Assembly: GCA_050329575.1 (NCBI GenBank)
Contig: JBHJOP010000014.1
Location: forward strand, 1-31,720
DNA: 31,720 nucleotides
From: JAUXFS01 sp050329575
Lineage (GTDB): Bacteria; Pseudomonadota; Alphaproteobacteria; Rhodospirillales; Defluviicoccaceae
Direction of reading: 5' to 3'
Made by a program: the position numbers and the translations under genes. Positions 1 through 8,817 of this stretch are shown piece after piece; within the stretch, counting starts at the first letter, position 1, and the number at the start of each line of letters is the position of its first letter. The notes beneath the pieces were generated by a model. That model was not told the origin of the DNA and ran no database searches. It worked only from the letters and a program-made list of their open reading frames with translations.

Positions 1-2
1 CG

Positions 3-2165
3 TGGAGATTTGGTGCCGCCGTCGATGTCCGGCGGCTCGCGGCGCTCGTCCTCGGCGCGGGCGTGATCGCCATGCCGTGCGGGGCCGCCGAACTCGTCAG
101 CGTCAACGAAGCGGGCATCGCGAGCGCCAACGGCCCCTCGTTCAATCCCCATGTCAACCACGACGGCCGCCTCGTGGTCTTCGACAGCCTGGCCTCCAAC
201 CTGGTGGCCAACGATGCCAACGGCGAGAGCGACGTCTTCGTGCGCGACCTCCGCACCGCCACCACGACGCTGGTCAGCGTCGCCCGGAACGGCACCGGCA
301 GCGGCAACGGGGCCTCGTTCGGCCGCGGGATCAGCGCCGACGGCCGCTATGTCCTGTTCGAGAGTTCCGCCGACGACCTGGTCGCGAACGACGGCAACCG
401 CGCCAGCGACGTCTTCGTGCGCGACCTCCACACCGGCAGGACGATCCTGGCGAGCGTCAGCCGGAACGGCGGCCGGACCGGCAACGGTCCCTCCTTCGGC
501 GCGTGGATCAGCCTCGACGGCCGCTTCGTGGTGTTCCGCAGCGCCGCCGGCGATCTGGTCTCCGGAAGCCACGACCGCCATCGCGATCTGTTCGTCCGCG
601 ACCTCACGGCCGGCAAGACCACATTGATCCGCGCCGATCGGCTCGACGCCGAGACCAGCGAGTCGGTGCCGCTCGGAAGCTGGGCGACGGGCGACGGCGG
701 CATGATCGTCTTCGACGGCCACGCGGCCGGGACGATGGTGGACGAGCGCGACGGGCACCGGCAGGTCTTCGTCCGTGACCTCTCCTCCCGAACCACGACG
801 CTGGCCAGCGTCAACCGCCGCGGGTGGGGCGGCAGCGGTTGGTCACGGAACGCCAGCACCAGCGCCGACGGCCGCGTCGTCGTTTTCCAGAGTGCCGCCG
901 ACGACCTCGTCGACCGCGACGGCAACGGCACCGACGACGTCTTCGTCCGCGACCTCGAAACCGGAACGACTGCCCTGGTGAGCGTCAACCGTGGCGGCAC
1001 CGACAGCGGCAACGGCGCCTCCTCCGACCCGCGGATCAGCCCCGACGGACGGTTCGTGGTGTTCCGCAGCCTCGCCTCGGACCTGGTGCGAAAGGACAGC
1101 AACGGCGCCGACGACATCTTCGTCCACGACCGCGAGACCGGCAGGACGACCCTGCTCAGCGTCAATCGATCCGGAGGCAACAGCGGCCGGGGGTCCTCGG
1201 TGAGCCCGAGGATCAGCGGCGACGGCCGAACGGTGGTGTTCGCCAGCGCCGCCCGCGATCTCGCGGCCAACGACGGCAACGGAACATGGGATGTCTTCGT
1301 CGCCAGCTTGGCGGCCGACGGCGACGGCGCGGCCGGCCTCGACATCGGCATCGACGACGAGACCGACCTCGCGGTCGAGGTCGCCTGCACGCCGCAGGGC
1401 CAGATCACCGTCGACGGTGCGTTCACCTGCGATGTCGGGGTGAGGAACCTCGGGCCGGCGCCGGCCACCGCGGTCCGGATCTACAACCGCCTGACCTCCG
1501 ACGCCGAATCGGCCCCGTCCGTCGGAGATCCGAGGCCGAGCCGCGGATCCTGCGGCCCCGACCGCGTCGGCACCACGGAACGCGCCTCCGGCGGACAGGT
1601 GCTGTTCGCCTGCGACTTCGGAACGCTGGAACCCGGAGCCGATGCGCGGGTGAGCTACACCGTCCAGGCGCCGCAGGCGATGGCGGTGGACAACGAGATC
1701 TGGCTCGACGGCGACGGTGATATCGATGCCTCCAACGATCGGGCGGTTCGAACGCTGCGATTTGCCGGCCCGGCCGCGGATCTCGGGGTGCGGACGACGG
1801 TCGTCGATCAGAAGCGGTGGACCTCCACCACGGTGCTGCGCTTCGAGGTGGCGGTCGGCAACGACGGCCCGCTGAGCGCCGAGAACGTCCAACTGACCAC
1901 CTCCCTGCCGCTGACGTCCGACAAGGTGACGATCGCGGCGGAGCCCTCCGCCTGCGTGGCCTACCTCCGCGAGCAGAACGCTCTCCGGTGCGAGTTCAAC
2001 CGCGTGGGCACGGGGATCAGCCGTGTCCTCACCTTCAAGATCAGCATGCGGAACGAGGATCTGGATGCGGTGTCCGGCATCTCGAGCCGGAGCGTGGTAA
2101 CCAGCACCACTCCGGACCCGTTCAGCGCCAACAACAGCGACACGTGGTTCCTGCCGACGCGGTAG
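3..2165 (+). CDS. Secreted seven-bladed beta-propeller protein with DUF11-like tail (5' partial)
   Basis: The frame is open to the left edge. Its first visible residues read as a Sec signal peptide: arginines, then a hydrophobic stretch, then a small-residue cleavage region before ELVSVNE. The start codon therefore lies outside the window, and the in-frame GTG at 63 falls inside the signal peptide. Seven repeats of about 59 residues follow, each with SxDGRxVVFxSxAxDLV and then DVFVRDL-T-TLVSVN; this resembles WD40-like/TolB (PD40) propeller repeats. After about 1360 there are two beta-sandwich segments with phrases like CDVGVRNLGPAPATAVRI and VAVGNDGPLSAENVQL, typical of DUF11/CARDB-type extracellular modules. 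No catalytic residues are apparent. It is probably periplasmic or exported, with a binding or structural role. The family assignment rests on repeat pattern only. Confidence 0.8.
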   Translation, partial: WRFGAAVDVRRLAALVLGAGVIAMPCGAAELVSVNEAGIASANGPSFNPHVNHDGRLVVFDSLASNLVANDANGESDVFVRDLRTATTTLVSVARNGTGSGNGASFGRGISADGRYVLFESSADDLVANDGNRASDVFVRDLHTGRTILASVSRNGGRTGNGPSFGAWISLDGRFVVFRSAAGDLVSGSHDRHRDLFVRDLTAGKTTLIRADRLDAETSESVPLGSWATGDGGMIVFDGHAAGTMVDERDGHRQVFVRDLSSRTTTLASVNRRGWGGSGWSRNASTSADGRVVVFQSAADDLVDRDGNGTDDVFVRDLETGTTALVSVNRGGTDSGNGASSDPRISPDGRFVVFRSLASDLVRKDSNGADDIFVHDRETGRTTLLSVNRSGGNSGRGSSVSPRISGDGRTVVFASAARDLAANDGNGTWDVFVASLAADGDGAAGLDIGIDDETDLAVEVACTPQGQITVDGAFTCDVGVRNLGPAPATAVRIYNRLTSDAESAPSVGDPRPSRGSCGPDRVGTTERASGGQVLFACDFGTLEPGADARVSYTVQAPQAMAVDNEIWLDGDGDIDASNDRAVRTLRFAGPAADLGVRTTVVDQKRWTSTTVLRFEVAVGNDGPLSAENVQLTTSLPLTSDKVTIAAEPSACVAYLREQNALRCEFNRVGTGISRVLTFKISMRNEDLDAVSGISSRSVVTSTTPDPFSANNSDTWFLPTR

Positions 2166-2480
2166 ATCGTCGCCTCGGCCCCTGGGGTCGGCGTGCGCAT
2201 CGGGCGAAAGCCCCGGCCCGTTCATTGCGCCAAATCGCTGGTTCGGATTTCCTCGTCCGTGCTAAGAGACGCGGCGAGGCGATCGGGCGATCGCTCCCAA
2301 CCATAGGGGGCATCTCCGCCCATTGGGGGGCATCGAGGCGATGACCGTGCGCAACCCGGCTCCGATGCGAGGACCCCGGCGGCCGACTGTCCTCCCCGCC
2401 TGGGAGGAGGCCATCACCGCGGCCGGCGGACGGGCCGACGGACGGGTTCCCCCGCCTTCTCGACGGGGAGAGAGCATTCG
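2166..2480. other. 315-bp intergenic region upstream of the sugar-nucleotide operon
   Basis: No convincing ORF is present. The region holds a tandem near-repeat of 20 bp at 2301-2340, sharing GGGGGCATC at 2306-2314 and 2326-2334. It also holds a perfect 7-bp inverted repeat, TCCTCCC/GGGAGGA (2390-2396 and 2402-2408), without a T-run. The promoter of gmd presumably lies here, but I cannot point to clear -35/-10 boxes. The gmd ribosome binding site, GGGGAGAG, is at about 2465-2472. Confidence 0.5.
2301..2340. repeat. 20-bp tandem near-repeat with GGGGGCATC core
   Basis: Two adjacent 20-bp units, 2301-2320 and 2321-2340, share the core GGGGGCATC at the same phase. They sit about 140 bp before gmd. 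Spacing of two helical turns is what a tandem operator would show, but no regulator is known from the sequence. Confidence 0.4.
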
Positions 2481-3536
2481 ATGAAAACCGCCCTGATCAC
2501 CGGGGTCACCGGACAGGATGGCGCCTACCTCGCGGAGTACCTGCTCGGCAAGGGCTATCTCGTCCACGGCACCAAGCGCCGGTCGTCGTCGTTCAACACC
2601 GCCCGCGTCGATCACCTCTATGTCGATCGCCACGAGGGCGAACCGCGGTTCCTGATGCACTACGGCGACCTCACCGACGCCACCAACCTGATCCGCATCA
2701 TTCAGGAGACCCGCCCGGACGAGATCTACAATCTCGCCGCGCAGAGCCACGTGCAGGTCAGTTTCGAGACGCCCGAGTACACCGCCAACGCCGACGCGCT
2801 CGGGACGCTGCGGCTTCTCGAGGCGATGCGCATCCTCGGGCTCGGCGATCACACCCGGTTCTACCAGGCCTCGACATCCGAGCTCTACGGCAACGCGCCG
2901 GCGCCGCAGAACGAGCAGACGCCGTTCCAGCCGCGGAGCCCTTACGCGGCGGCCAAGCTCTACGCCTACTGGATCACCGTCAACTACCGGCAGGCCTACG
3001 GGCTGCATGCGTCCAACGGCATCCTGTTCAATCACGAGAGCCCGGTGCGGGGCGAGACCTTCGTCACCCGCAAGATCACCCGCGCCGTCGCCGCCATCGA
3101 ACTCGGCCTCCAGGAGTGCCTCTATCTCGGCAATCTCGACGCCCGCCGCGACTGGGGCCATGCGCGGGACTACGTCGACGGCATCTGGCGGATCGTCCAG
3201 CAGGACACCCCCGACGACTACGTGCTGGCCACCGGCGAAACCCATTCGGTGCGGGAGTTCGTGGAACTGGCGTTCGCGGAGGTGGGGCGTCGGCTCGAAT
3301 GGACCGGACGCGGCACCGACGAGAAGGGCGTGGATCGCGGCACCGGGAAGGTGCTGGTGGCGATCGATTCCCGGTATTTCCGGCCGACCGAGGTCGAGTG
3401 GCTGCATGGCGATGCCACCAAGGCCCGCGTCCGGCTCGGCTGGCAGCACAAGACCCCGTTCGAGGAGCTGGTGCGGGAGATGGTCGCCGCCGACCTCGTC
3501 ACCGTCCGACGGGAAGGCCAACGCCATGAGCGATAG
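2481..3536 (+). CDS. gmd: GDP-mannose 4,6-dehydratase
   Basis: Converts GDP-D-mannose to GDP-4-keto-6-deoxy-D-mannose, the first step toward GDP-L-fucose and related deoxyhexoses; a cytosolic NADP-dependent extended short-chain dehydrogenase. The 351-residue length is normal for the family. Visible are the Rossmann loop GVTGQDG (residues 8-14), the catalytic STSE segment (131-134), and Tyr155-x3-Lys159 in SPYAAAK. The family-typical LFNHESPVRGETFVTRKITRA region is also present. ATG 2481 has a GGGGAGAG ribosome site about 8 bases upstream. The stop overlaps the start of the next gene by 11 bases, so translation is likely coupled. The product feeds directly into the adjacent fucose synthase. 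Confidence 0.97.
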   Translation: MKTALITGVTGQDGAYLAEYLLGKGYLVHGTKRRSSSFNTARVDHLYVDRHEGEPRFLMHYGDLTDATNLIRIIQETRPDEIYNLAAQSHVQVSFETPEYTANADALGTLRLLEAMRILGLGDHTRFYQASTSELYGNAPAPQNEQTPFQPRSPYAAAKLYAYWITVNYRQAYGLHASNGILFNHESPVRGETFVTRKITRAVAAIELGLQECLYLGNLDARRDWGHARDYVDGIWRIVQQDTPDDYVLATGETHSVREFVELAFAEVGRRLEWTGRGTDEKGVDRGTGKVLVAIDSRYFRPTEVEWLHGDATKARVRLGWQHKTPFEELVREMVAADLVTVRREGQRHER

Positions 3537-4488
3537 CGCGCCGGCGCGCTACGATCTCGCCGGCAAACGGGTCTGGGTCGCCGGTCACCGCGGCATGGTC
3601 GGCCGGGCGATCGTTCGCCGGCTGGCCGCGGACGCCTGCGACGTGCTGACGGTCGGGCGCGACGTCGTCGATCTCCGCCGTCAGGCGGACGTCGAGGCGT
3701 GGATGGCGGCGAACCGGCCCGAGGCGGTGTTCCTGGCGGCGGCGACGGTCGGCGGGATCATGGCCAACGACACCCGGCCGGCGGCGTTTCTCTACGACAA
3801 CCTGGCGATCGAGAGCAACGTCATCCATGCCGCGTGGACGACCGGCGTCGAGAAGCTGCTGTTCCTCGGCTCGTCCTGCATCTATCCGAAGCTCGCGCCG
3901 CAGCCGATGGTCGAAGACGCGCTGCTGACCGGACCGCTGGAACCCACCAACGAGTGGTACGCCGTCGCCAAGATCGCCGGGATCAAGCTGTGCCAGGCCT
4001 ACCGGCGGCAGTACGGGGCGGATTTCATCTCGGCCCAGCCCACCAATCTCTACGGCCCGTTCGACAACTTCGACCCGATGTCCAGCCACGTGGTCCCGGC
4101 GCTGCTGGCCAAGGCGCACCGGGCGAAGCTGGCGGGCGAGCCCACCCTCGAGGTCTGGGGCACGGGCACCCCGAAACGGGAGTTCCTCTACGTCGATGAT
4201 CTCGCCGACGCGCTGGTGTTCCTGATGACCACCTATTCCGGACCGGTGCCGCTCAACGTCGGCACCGGCGAGGAGCTGACCATCCGCGAACTGGCCGAGG
4301 CGATCGCCGGCGTGGTGGGATTCGGCGGCCGGCTGGCGTTCGATGCGACCAAGCCCGACGGCACGCCGCGCAAGCTGGTCGACAGCGGACGCCTCCACGA
4401 TCTCGGCTGGTCGGCGACCACCGGCCTTCGCGAGGGGCTCGCCCGCACCTACGACTGGTATCTGCGGTCGCCGGCCGCGCCCGCGTGA
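3526..4488 (+). CDS. fcl: GDP-L-fucose synthase (epimerase/reductase)
   Basis: Epimerises and reduces GDP-4-keto-6-deoxy-mannose, the Gmd product, to GDP-L-fucose using NADPH. The ATG at 3526 lies inside the end of gmd and gives MSDSAPARYDLAGKRV, the expected N-terminus, with 320 residues, as usual for WcaG/Fcl. Motifs seen are GHRGMVG (residues 20-26), the AAATVGGI segment with the family Gly-Gly, GSSCIYPK (115-122), and Tyr145-x3-Lys149 in NEWYAVAK. The reading frame is open further upstream, but only as a shadow inside gmd, so the shorter start is chosen. Confidence 0.97.
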   Translation: MSDSAPARYDLAGKRVWVAGHRGMVGRAIVRRLAADACDVLTVGRDVVDLRRQADVEAWMAANRPEAVFLAAATVGGIMANDTRPAAFLYDNLAIESNVIHAAWTTGVEKLLFLGSSCIYPKLAPQPMVEDALLTGPLEPTNEWYAVAKIAGIKLCQAYRRQYGADFISAQPTNLYGPFDNFDPMSSHVVPALLAKAHRAKLAGEPTLEVWGTGTPKREFLYVDDLADALVFLMTTYSGPVPLNVGTGEELTIRELAEAIAGVVGFGGRLAFDATKPDGTPRKLVDSGRLHDLGWSATTGLREGLARTYDWYLRSPAAPA

Positions 4489-4501
4489 CGGCCCCGACAC
4501 G

Positions 4502-5467
4502 ATGACCAAGCGCGCCAACAGTCGGGTGCTGGTGACCGGCGGCGCCGGGTTTCTCGGCTCGCATCTGTGCGAACGACTGCTCGCCGACGGCGACGACGTG
4601 CTCTGCGTCGACAATTTTTTCTCCGGATCGAAAACCAACATCGCTCCTCTGCTCGGCAACCCCAGGTTCGAGCTGTTGCGCCACGACATCACCTTCCCGC
4701 TCTACGTGGAGGTCGACCGGATCTTCAACCTCGCCTGCCCGGCGTCGCCGATCCACTACCGGTTCGATCCGGTGCAGACCACCAAGACCTGCGTCCACGG
4801 CGCGATCAACATGCTGGGCCTCGCCAAACGCACCAGGGCCCGCATCCTGCAGGCGTCGACCAGCGAGATCTACGGCGACCCGACGGTGCATCCGCAGACC
4901 GAGGACTACTGCGGCAACGTCAATCCGATCGGACCGCGCGCCTGCTACGACGAGGGCAAGCGCTGCGCCGAGACGCTGTTCTCCGACTACCATCGCCAGT
5001 ACGCCCTCGACATCCGCATCGCCCGCATCTTCAACACCTACGGACCGCGGATGCGTCCCGGCGACGGCCGCGTCGTCTCCACCTTCGTCGTGCAGGCGCT
5101 GGCCGGCGAGCCGATCACCGTCCACGGCGACGGCGGCCAGACACGGTCGTTCTGCTACGTCGACGATCTGGTGGAGGGCTTGATCCGACTGATGAACGTC
5201 GACGGCGACGGCGCCGGCGACGCCCACCGGCCGGTCAATCTCGGCAATCCGGCAGAGATTTCCATCCGCGCCCTCGCGGAGCGGGTGCTGGCGCTGACCG
5301 GAGCGACCTCCCCGATCGTGTTCCGACCGCTGCCGGCCGACGATCCGGTCCGGCGGATGCCGGACATCGGCCGCGCCGAACGGCTGCTCGACTGGCGGCC
5401 CACGGTCGCCCTGAACGACGGCCTCGCACGCACCATCCGCCATCTCCGGACGGCGGTGCGGGGCTGA
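4502..5467 (+). CDS. UDP-glucuronate decarboxylase-like NAD-dependent sugar epimerase/dehydratase
   Basis: This 321-residue extended SDR matches UDP-glucuronic acid decarboxylase (UDP-xylose synthase) best. It has NFFSGSKTNI, RHDITFPLYVEVDRIFNLAC, CPASPIHY, TTKTCVHGAINMLGLAKR, NVNPIGPRACYDEGKR and FNTYGPRM, and this phrase order is characteristic. VTGGAGFLG (residues 11-19) is the NAD loop, STSE (119-122) is catalytic, and Tyr149-x3-Lys153 is the dyad. It probably makes UDP-xylose, or the 4-keto intermediate, from UDP-glucuronate in the cytosol. It starts at ATG 4502, 13 bases after fcl, and is the last gene of the operon. Related dTDP-glucose 4,6-dehydratases are the main alternative; the conserved phrases favour UXS. 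Confidence 0.88.
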   Translation: MTKRANSRVLVTGGAGFLGSHLCERLLADGDDVLCVDNFFSGSKTNIAPLLGNPRFELLRHDITFPLYVEVDRIFNLACPASPIHYRFDPVQTTKTCVHGAINMLGLAKRTRARILQASTSEIYGDPTVHPQTEDYCGNVNPIGPRACYDEGKRCAETLFSDYHRQYALDIRIARIFNTYGPRMRPGDGRVVSTFVVQALAGEPITVHGDGGQTRSFCYVDDLVEGLIRLMNVDGDGAGDAHRPVNLGNPAEISIRALAERVLALTGATSPIVFRPLPADDPVRRMPDIGRAERLLDWRPTVALNDGLARTIRHLRTAVRG

Positions 5468-5515
5468 CGGCAGCGACGGGGTCTCCTCCGCCGTCGGACG
5501 ATCGTCGTCGCGGGG

Positions 5516-5965
5516 CTACGCCTTCCGCTCCCAGCCGCCGGTGTCGGTCTGCCGCCAATAGGTGACCGCGTGGCCCTCCGCCCTGCGGGCGGCCCAGCGG
5601 GCGCGGGCGGCGGCGACGGCGTCGGCGTCGTTGCCGTCGAACAGATCGAAGCAGCGCTCGAAGGCGCCGATCCGGGCGCAGTCGGCCCCCTCGGTCAGGA
5701 ACAGGAAGCTCGCGCCGTTGGGGTTCTCGTCGACGGCGGTGAGCCAGATCGGCTGGTCGCCGGCATGGCCGTCCTGACGGGTGCCGTGGGGCAGCCAGGC
5801 GTTCGGGTCGTAGGTCCAGAGCTCGACCGCCAGCGCCTCGGCCCGCTCCTGCGAGCCGGCGATCACGACGGCCCGCTTGCCCGCGGCCAGCGTCTTCTCC
5901 AGCAGCTTCGGCAGCGCCTTTTCGAGCGGCACCCGCGTCAGATGGTAGAACGCAACGTCGGTCAC
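5516..5965 (-). CDS. holC: DNA polymerase III chi subunit
   Basis: The chi subunit links the polymerase III clamp loader to single-strand-binding protein. With the GTG start at 5965 the product is 149 residues beginning MTDVAFYHLTRVPLEKALPKL, which matches the family N-terminus and usual length of about 147. An upstream in-frame GTG at 5983 would add six residues (MAGGGP) that do not look native. Family features include KRAVVIAGSQERAEALAVELW, the FLPHG-like WLPHG segment, QPIWLT, and FLFLTEG. It lies directly downstream of pepA on the same strand, an arrangement common in Proteobacteria. Shine-Dalgarno support is weak for either start. Confidence 0.9.
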   Translation of the reverse strand: MTDVAFYHLTRVPLEKALPKLLEKTLAAGKRAVVIAGSQERAEALAVELWTYDPNAWLPHGTRQDGHAGDQPIWLTAVDENPNGASFLFLTEGADCARIGAFERCFDLFDGNDADAVAAARARWAARRAEGHAVTYWRQTDTGGWERKA

Positions 5966-5990
5966 CGGGCCGCCACCCGCCACCCCTGCG

Positions 5991-7505
<1,515 letters not shown>

Positions 7506-7604
7506 CGGGAGTCCTTTCGCTGCGCAGACGTGAAAGCGGGCCGGCCGCGGAACTCCTTGTAACCGCGGCGCGCGACCAGGAAAAGTATTGTTACGGAAGC
7601 GCGA

Positions 7605-8711
7605 TCAGGCGTTGGCCGCGAGGCGGACCGGTTGGCGGCGGCGGCCCCAGGTTCCGGGCGGGCCGTCAAACACGCCGCTGCAGGCGGCACCGCAGAAGCG
7701 GCAGCGGCCCTCGTCGGTGAGGTGCCACGCCGTCAGTTCGTACCAGTCGCGACCGATGACCACCTTGCCGCAGCCGTGGCAGTGGGTGGCATCGCCGTCC
7801 GGATCGTGGACGTTGCCGGTGTAGGCGTAGCGAACGCCGTTCTCGAGCGCGATCCGGCGCGCCCGGGTCAGGGTCGCCGGTGGCGTCGGCGGGGTGTCCA
7901 TCATCTTCCAGTCGGGGTGGAAGGCCGAGAAGTGCAGCGGCACGTCCGCTCCGAGGGTGTCGACCACCCAGCGGGTCAACGCCTGCAGTTCCTCTTCGGA
8001 GTCGTTCTCGCCCGGAATCAACAGGGTGGTGATCTCGAACCATACGTCGGTCTGCCGCTTCAGATAGACGAGGGTGTCGAGCACCGGCTGCAGATGGCCG
8101 CTGCACAGCCGCTGGTAGAACGACTCGGTGAACCCCTTGAGATCGACATTGGCGGCGTCCATGTGGGCGAAGAACTCGGCCCGGGGTTCCGGACAGATGT
8201 AGCCAGCGGTCACCGCCACCGTCCTGATGCCGCGCGCGTGGCAGGCCTCGGCGGCGTCGACGGCGTATTCGAGAAAGATCACCGGGTCGTTGTAGGTGAA
8301 CGCGACGCTGCGGCAGCCGGTGGCGACGGCGGCCTCGGCGATCATCTCCGGGGTCGCGGTGTCGCAGAGAGTGTCCCACTCGCGCGATTTGCTGATGTCC
8401 CAGTTCTGGCAGAACTTGCAGGTCAGGTTACAGCCGGCGGTGCCGAACGACAGCACCGGCGTGCCGGGCAGGAAATGGTTGAGCGGTTTCTTCTCGATCG
8501 GATCGACGCAGAAGCCGCTCGACCGGCCGTAGGTGGTCAACACGATCCGGTCGCCGTCGCGGGCGCGGACGAAGCAGAGACCGCGCTGGCCGTCGTGCAG
8601 CCTGCACAGCCGAGGACAGACGTCGCACTGCAGCCGCCCGTCGTCGAGCCGGTGCCAGTAGCGTCCCGGAAAGGCGGTGTCGAAGGTTTCGCGCAGGGCG
8701 TGGCCGCTCAT
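7605..8711 (-). CDS. amrS: AmmeMemoRadiSam system radical SAM enzyme
   Basis: A radical S-adenosylmethionine protein of the family that co-occurs with MEMO and AMMECR1 proteins. The cluster-binding motif CxxxCxxC is Cys94, Cys98 and Cys101 (GCNLTCKFCQNW). Additional cysteines sit near the N-terminus (CDVCPRLCRLHDGQRGLCFVR) and in a C-terminal zinc-ribbon-like pair (CHGCGK, CRFCGAACSG). The ATG at 8711 has GGGAGAA just upstream and gives the usual start before GRYWHRLDDGRLQCDVCPRLC; an open frame extends to 8804 but adds unlikely sequence. It is divergently arranged with the fused partner gene at 8818. It acts on an unknown substrate as far as the sequence shows; this subfamily is distinct from pyruvate formate-lyase activases, which share the fold. 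Confidence 0.93.
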   Translation of the reverse strand: MSGHALRETFDTAFPGRYWHRLDDGRLQCDVCPRLCRLHDGQRGLCFVRARDGDRIVLTTYGRSSGFCVDPIEKKPLNHFLPGTPVLSFGTAGCNLTCKFCQNWDISKSREWDTLCDTATPEMIAEAAVATGCRSVAFTYNDPVIFLEYAVDAAEACHARGIRTVAVTAGYICPEPRAEFFAHMDAANVDLKGFTESFYQRLCSGHLQPVLDTLVYLKRQTDVWFEITTLLIPGENDSEEELQALTRWVVDTLGADVPLHFSAFHPDWKMMDTPPTPPATLTRARRIALENGVRYAYTGNVHDPDGDATHCHGCGKVVIGRDWYELTAWHLTDEGRCRFCGAACSGVFDGPPGTWGRRRQPVRLAANA

Positions 8712-8792
8712 CGCCGTTCTCCCGCGCCCCCGGGCCGTGGTCGCGATCGTGATGCATTCGACGCTGGCGGGGGCGCCTCGATGCACGCTAGT

Positions 8793-8798
8793 ATTATA
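8793..8798 (-). promoter_or_regulatory. Candidate -10 box for the radical SAM gene
   Basis: Read on the minus strand, these bases are a perfect TATAAT in an otherwise very GC-rich intergenic region. They lie 82 bases upstream of the radical SAM start. No good -35 lies at 16-18 bases; the only TTGACA-like hexamer (CTGACA, 8826-8831) is too far. The element is too close to the ribosome site of the plus-strand gene to serve that gene. Confidence 0.35.
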
Positions 8799-8817
8799 CA
8801 GCAAAGGAGCCCCGAAG

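Noticed and set aside
2200..2220. Small GGGC-GAAA-GCCC hairpin after the propeller gene as a terminator
   Set aside because: The stem is only four base pairs and there is no T-run; too weak to call.
843..2225. Long minus-strand open frame of 460 codons opposite the propeller gene
   Set aside because: It is the complement of a strongly supported repeat protein; the translation is compositionally biased (Gly, Arg, Asp, Val) with no family pattern, as expected from high GC at third positions.
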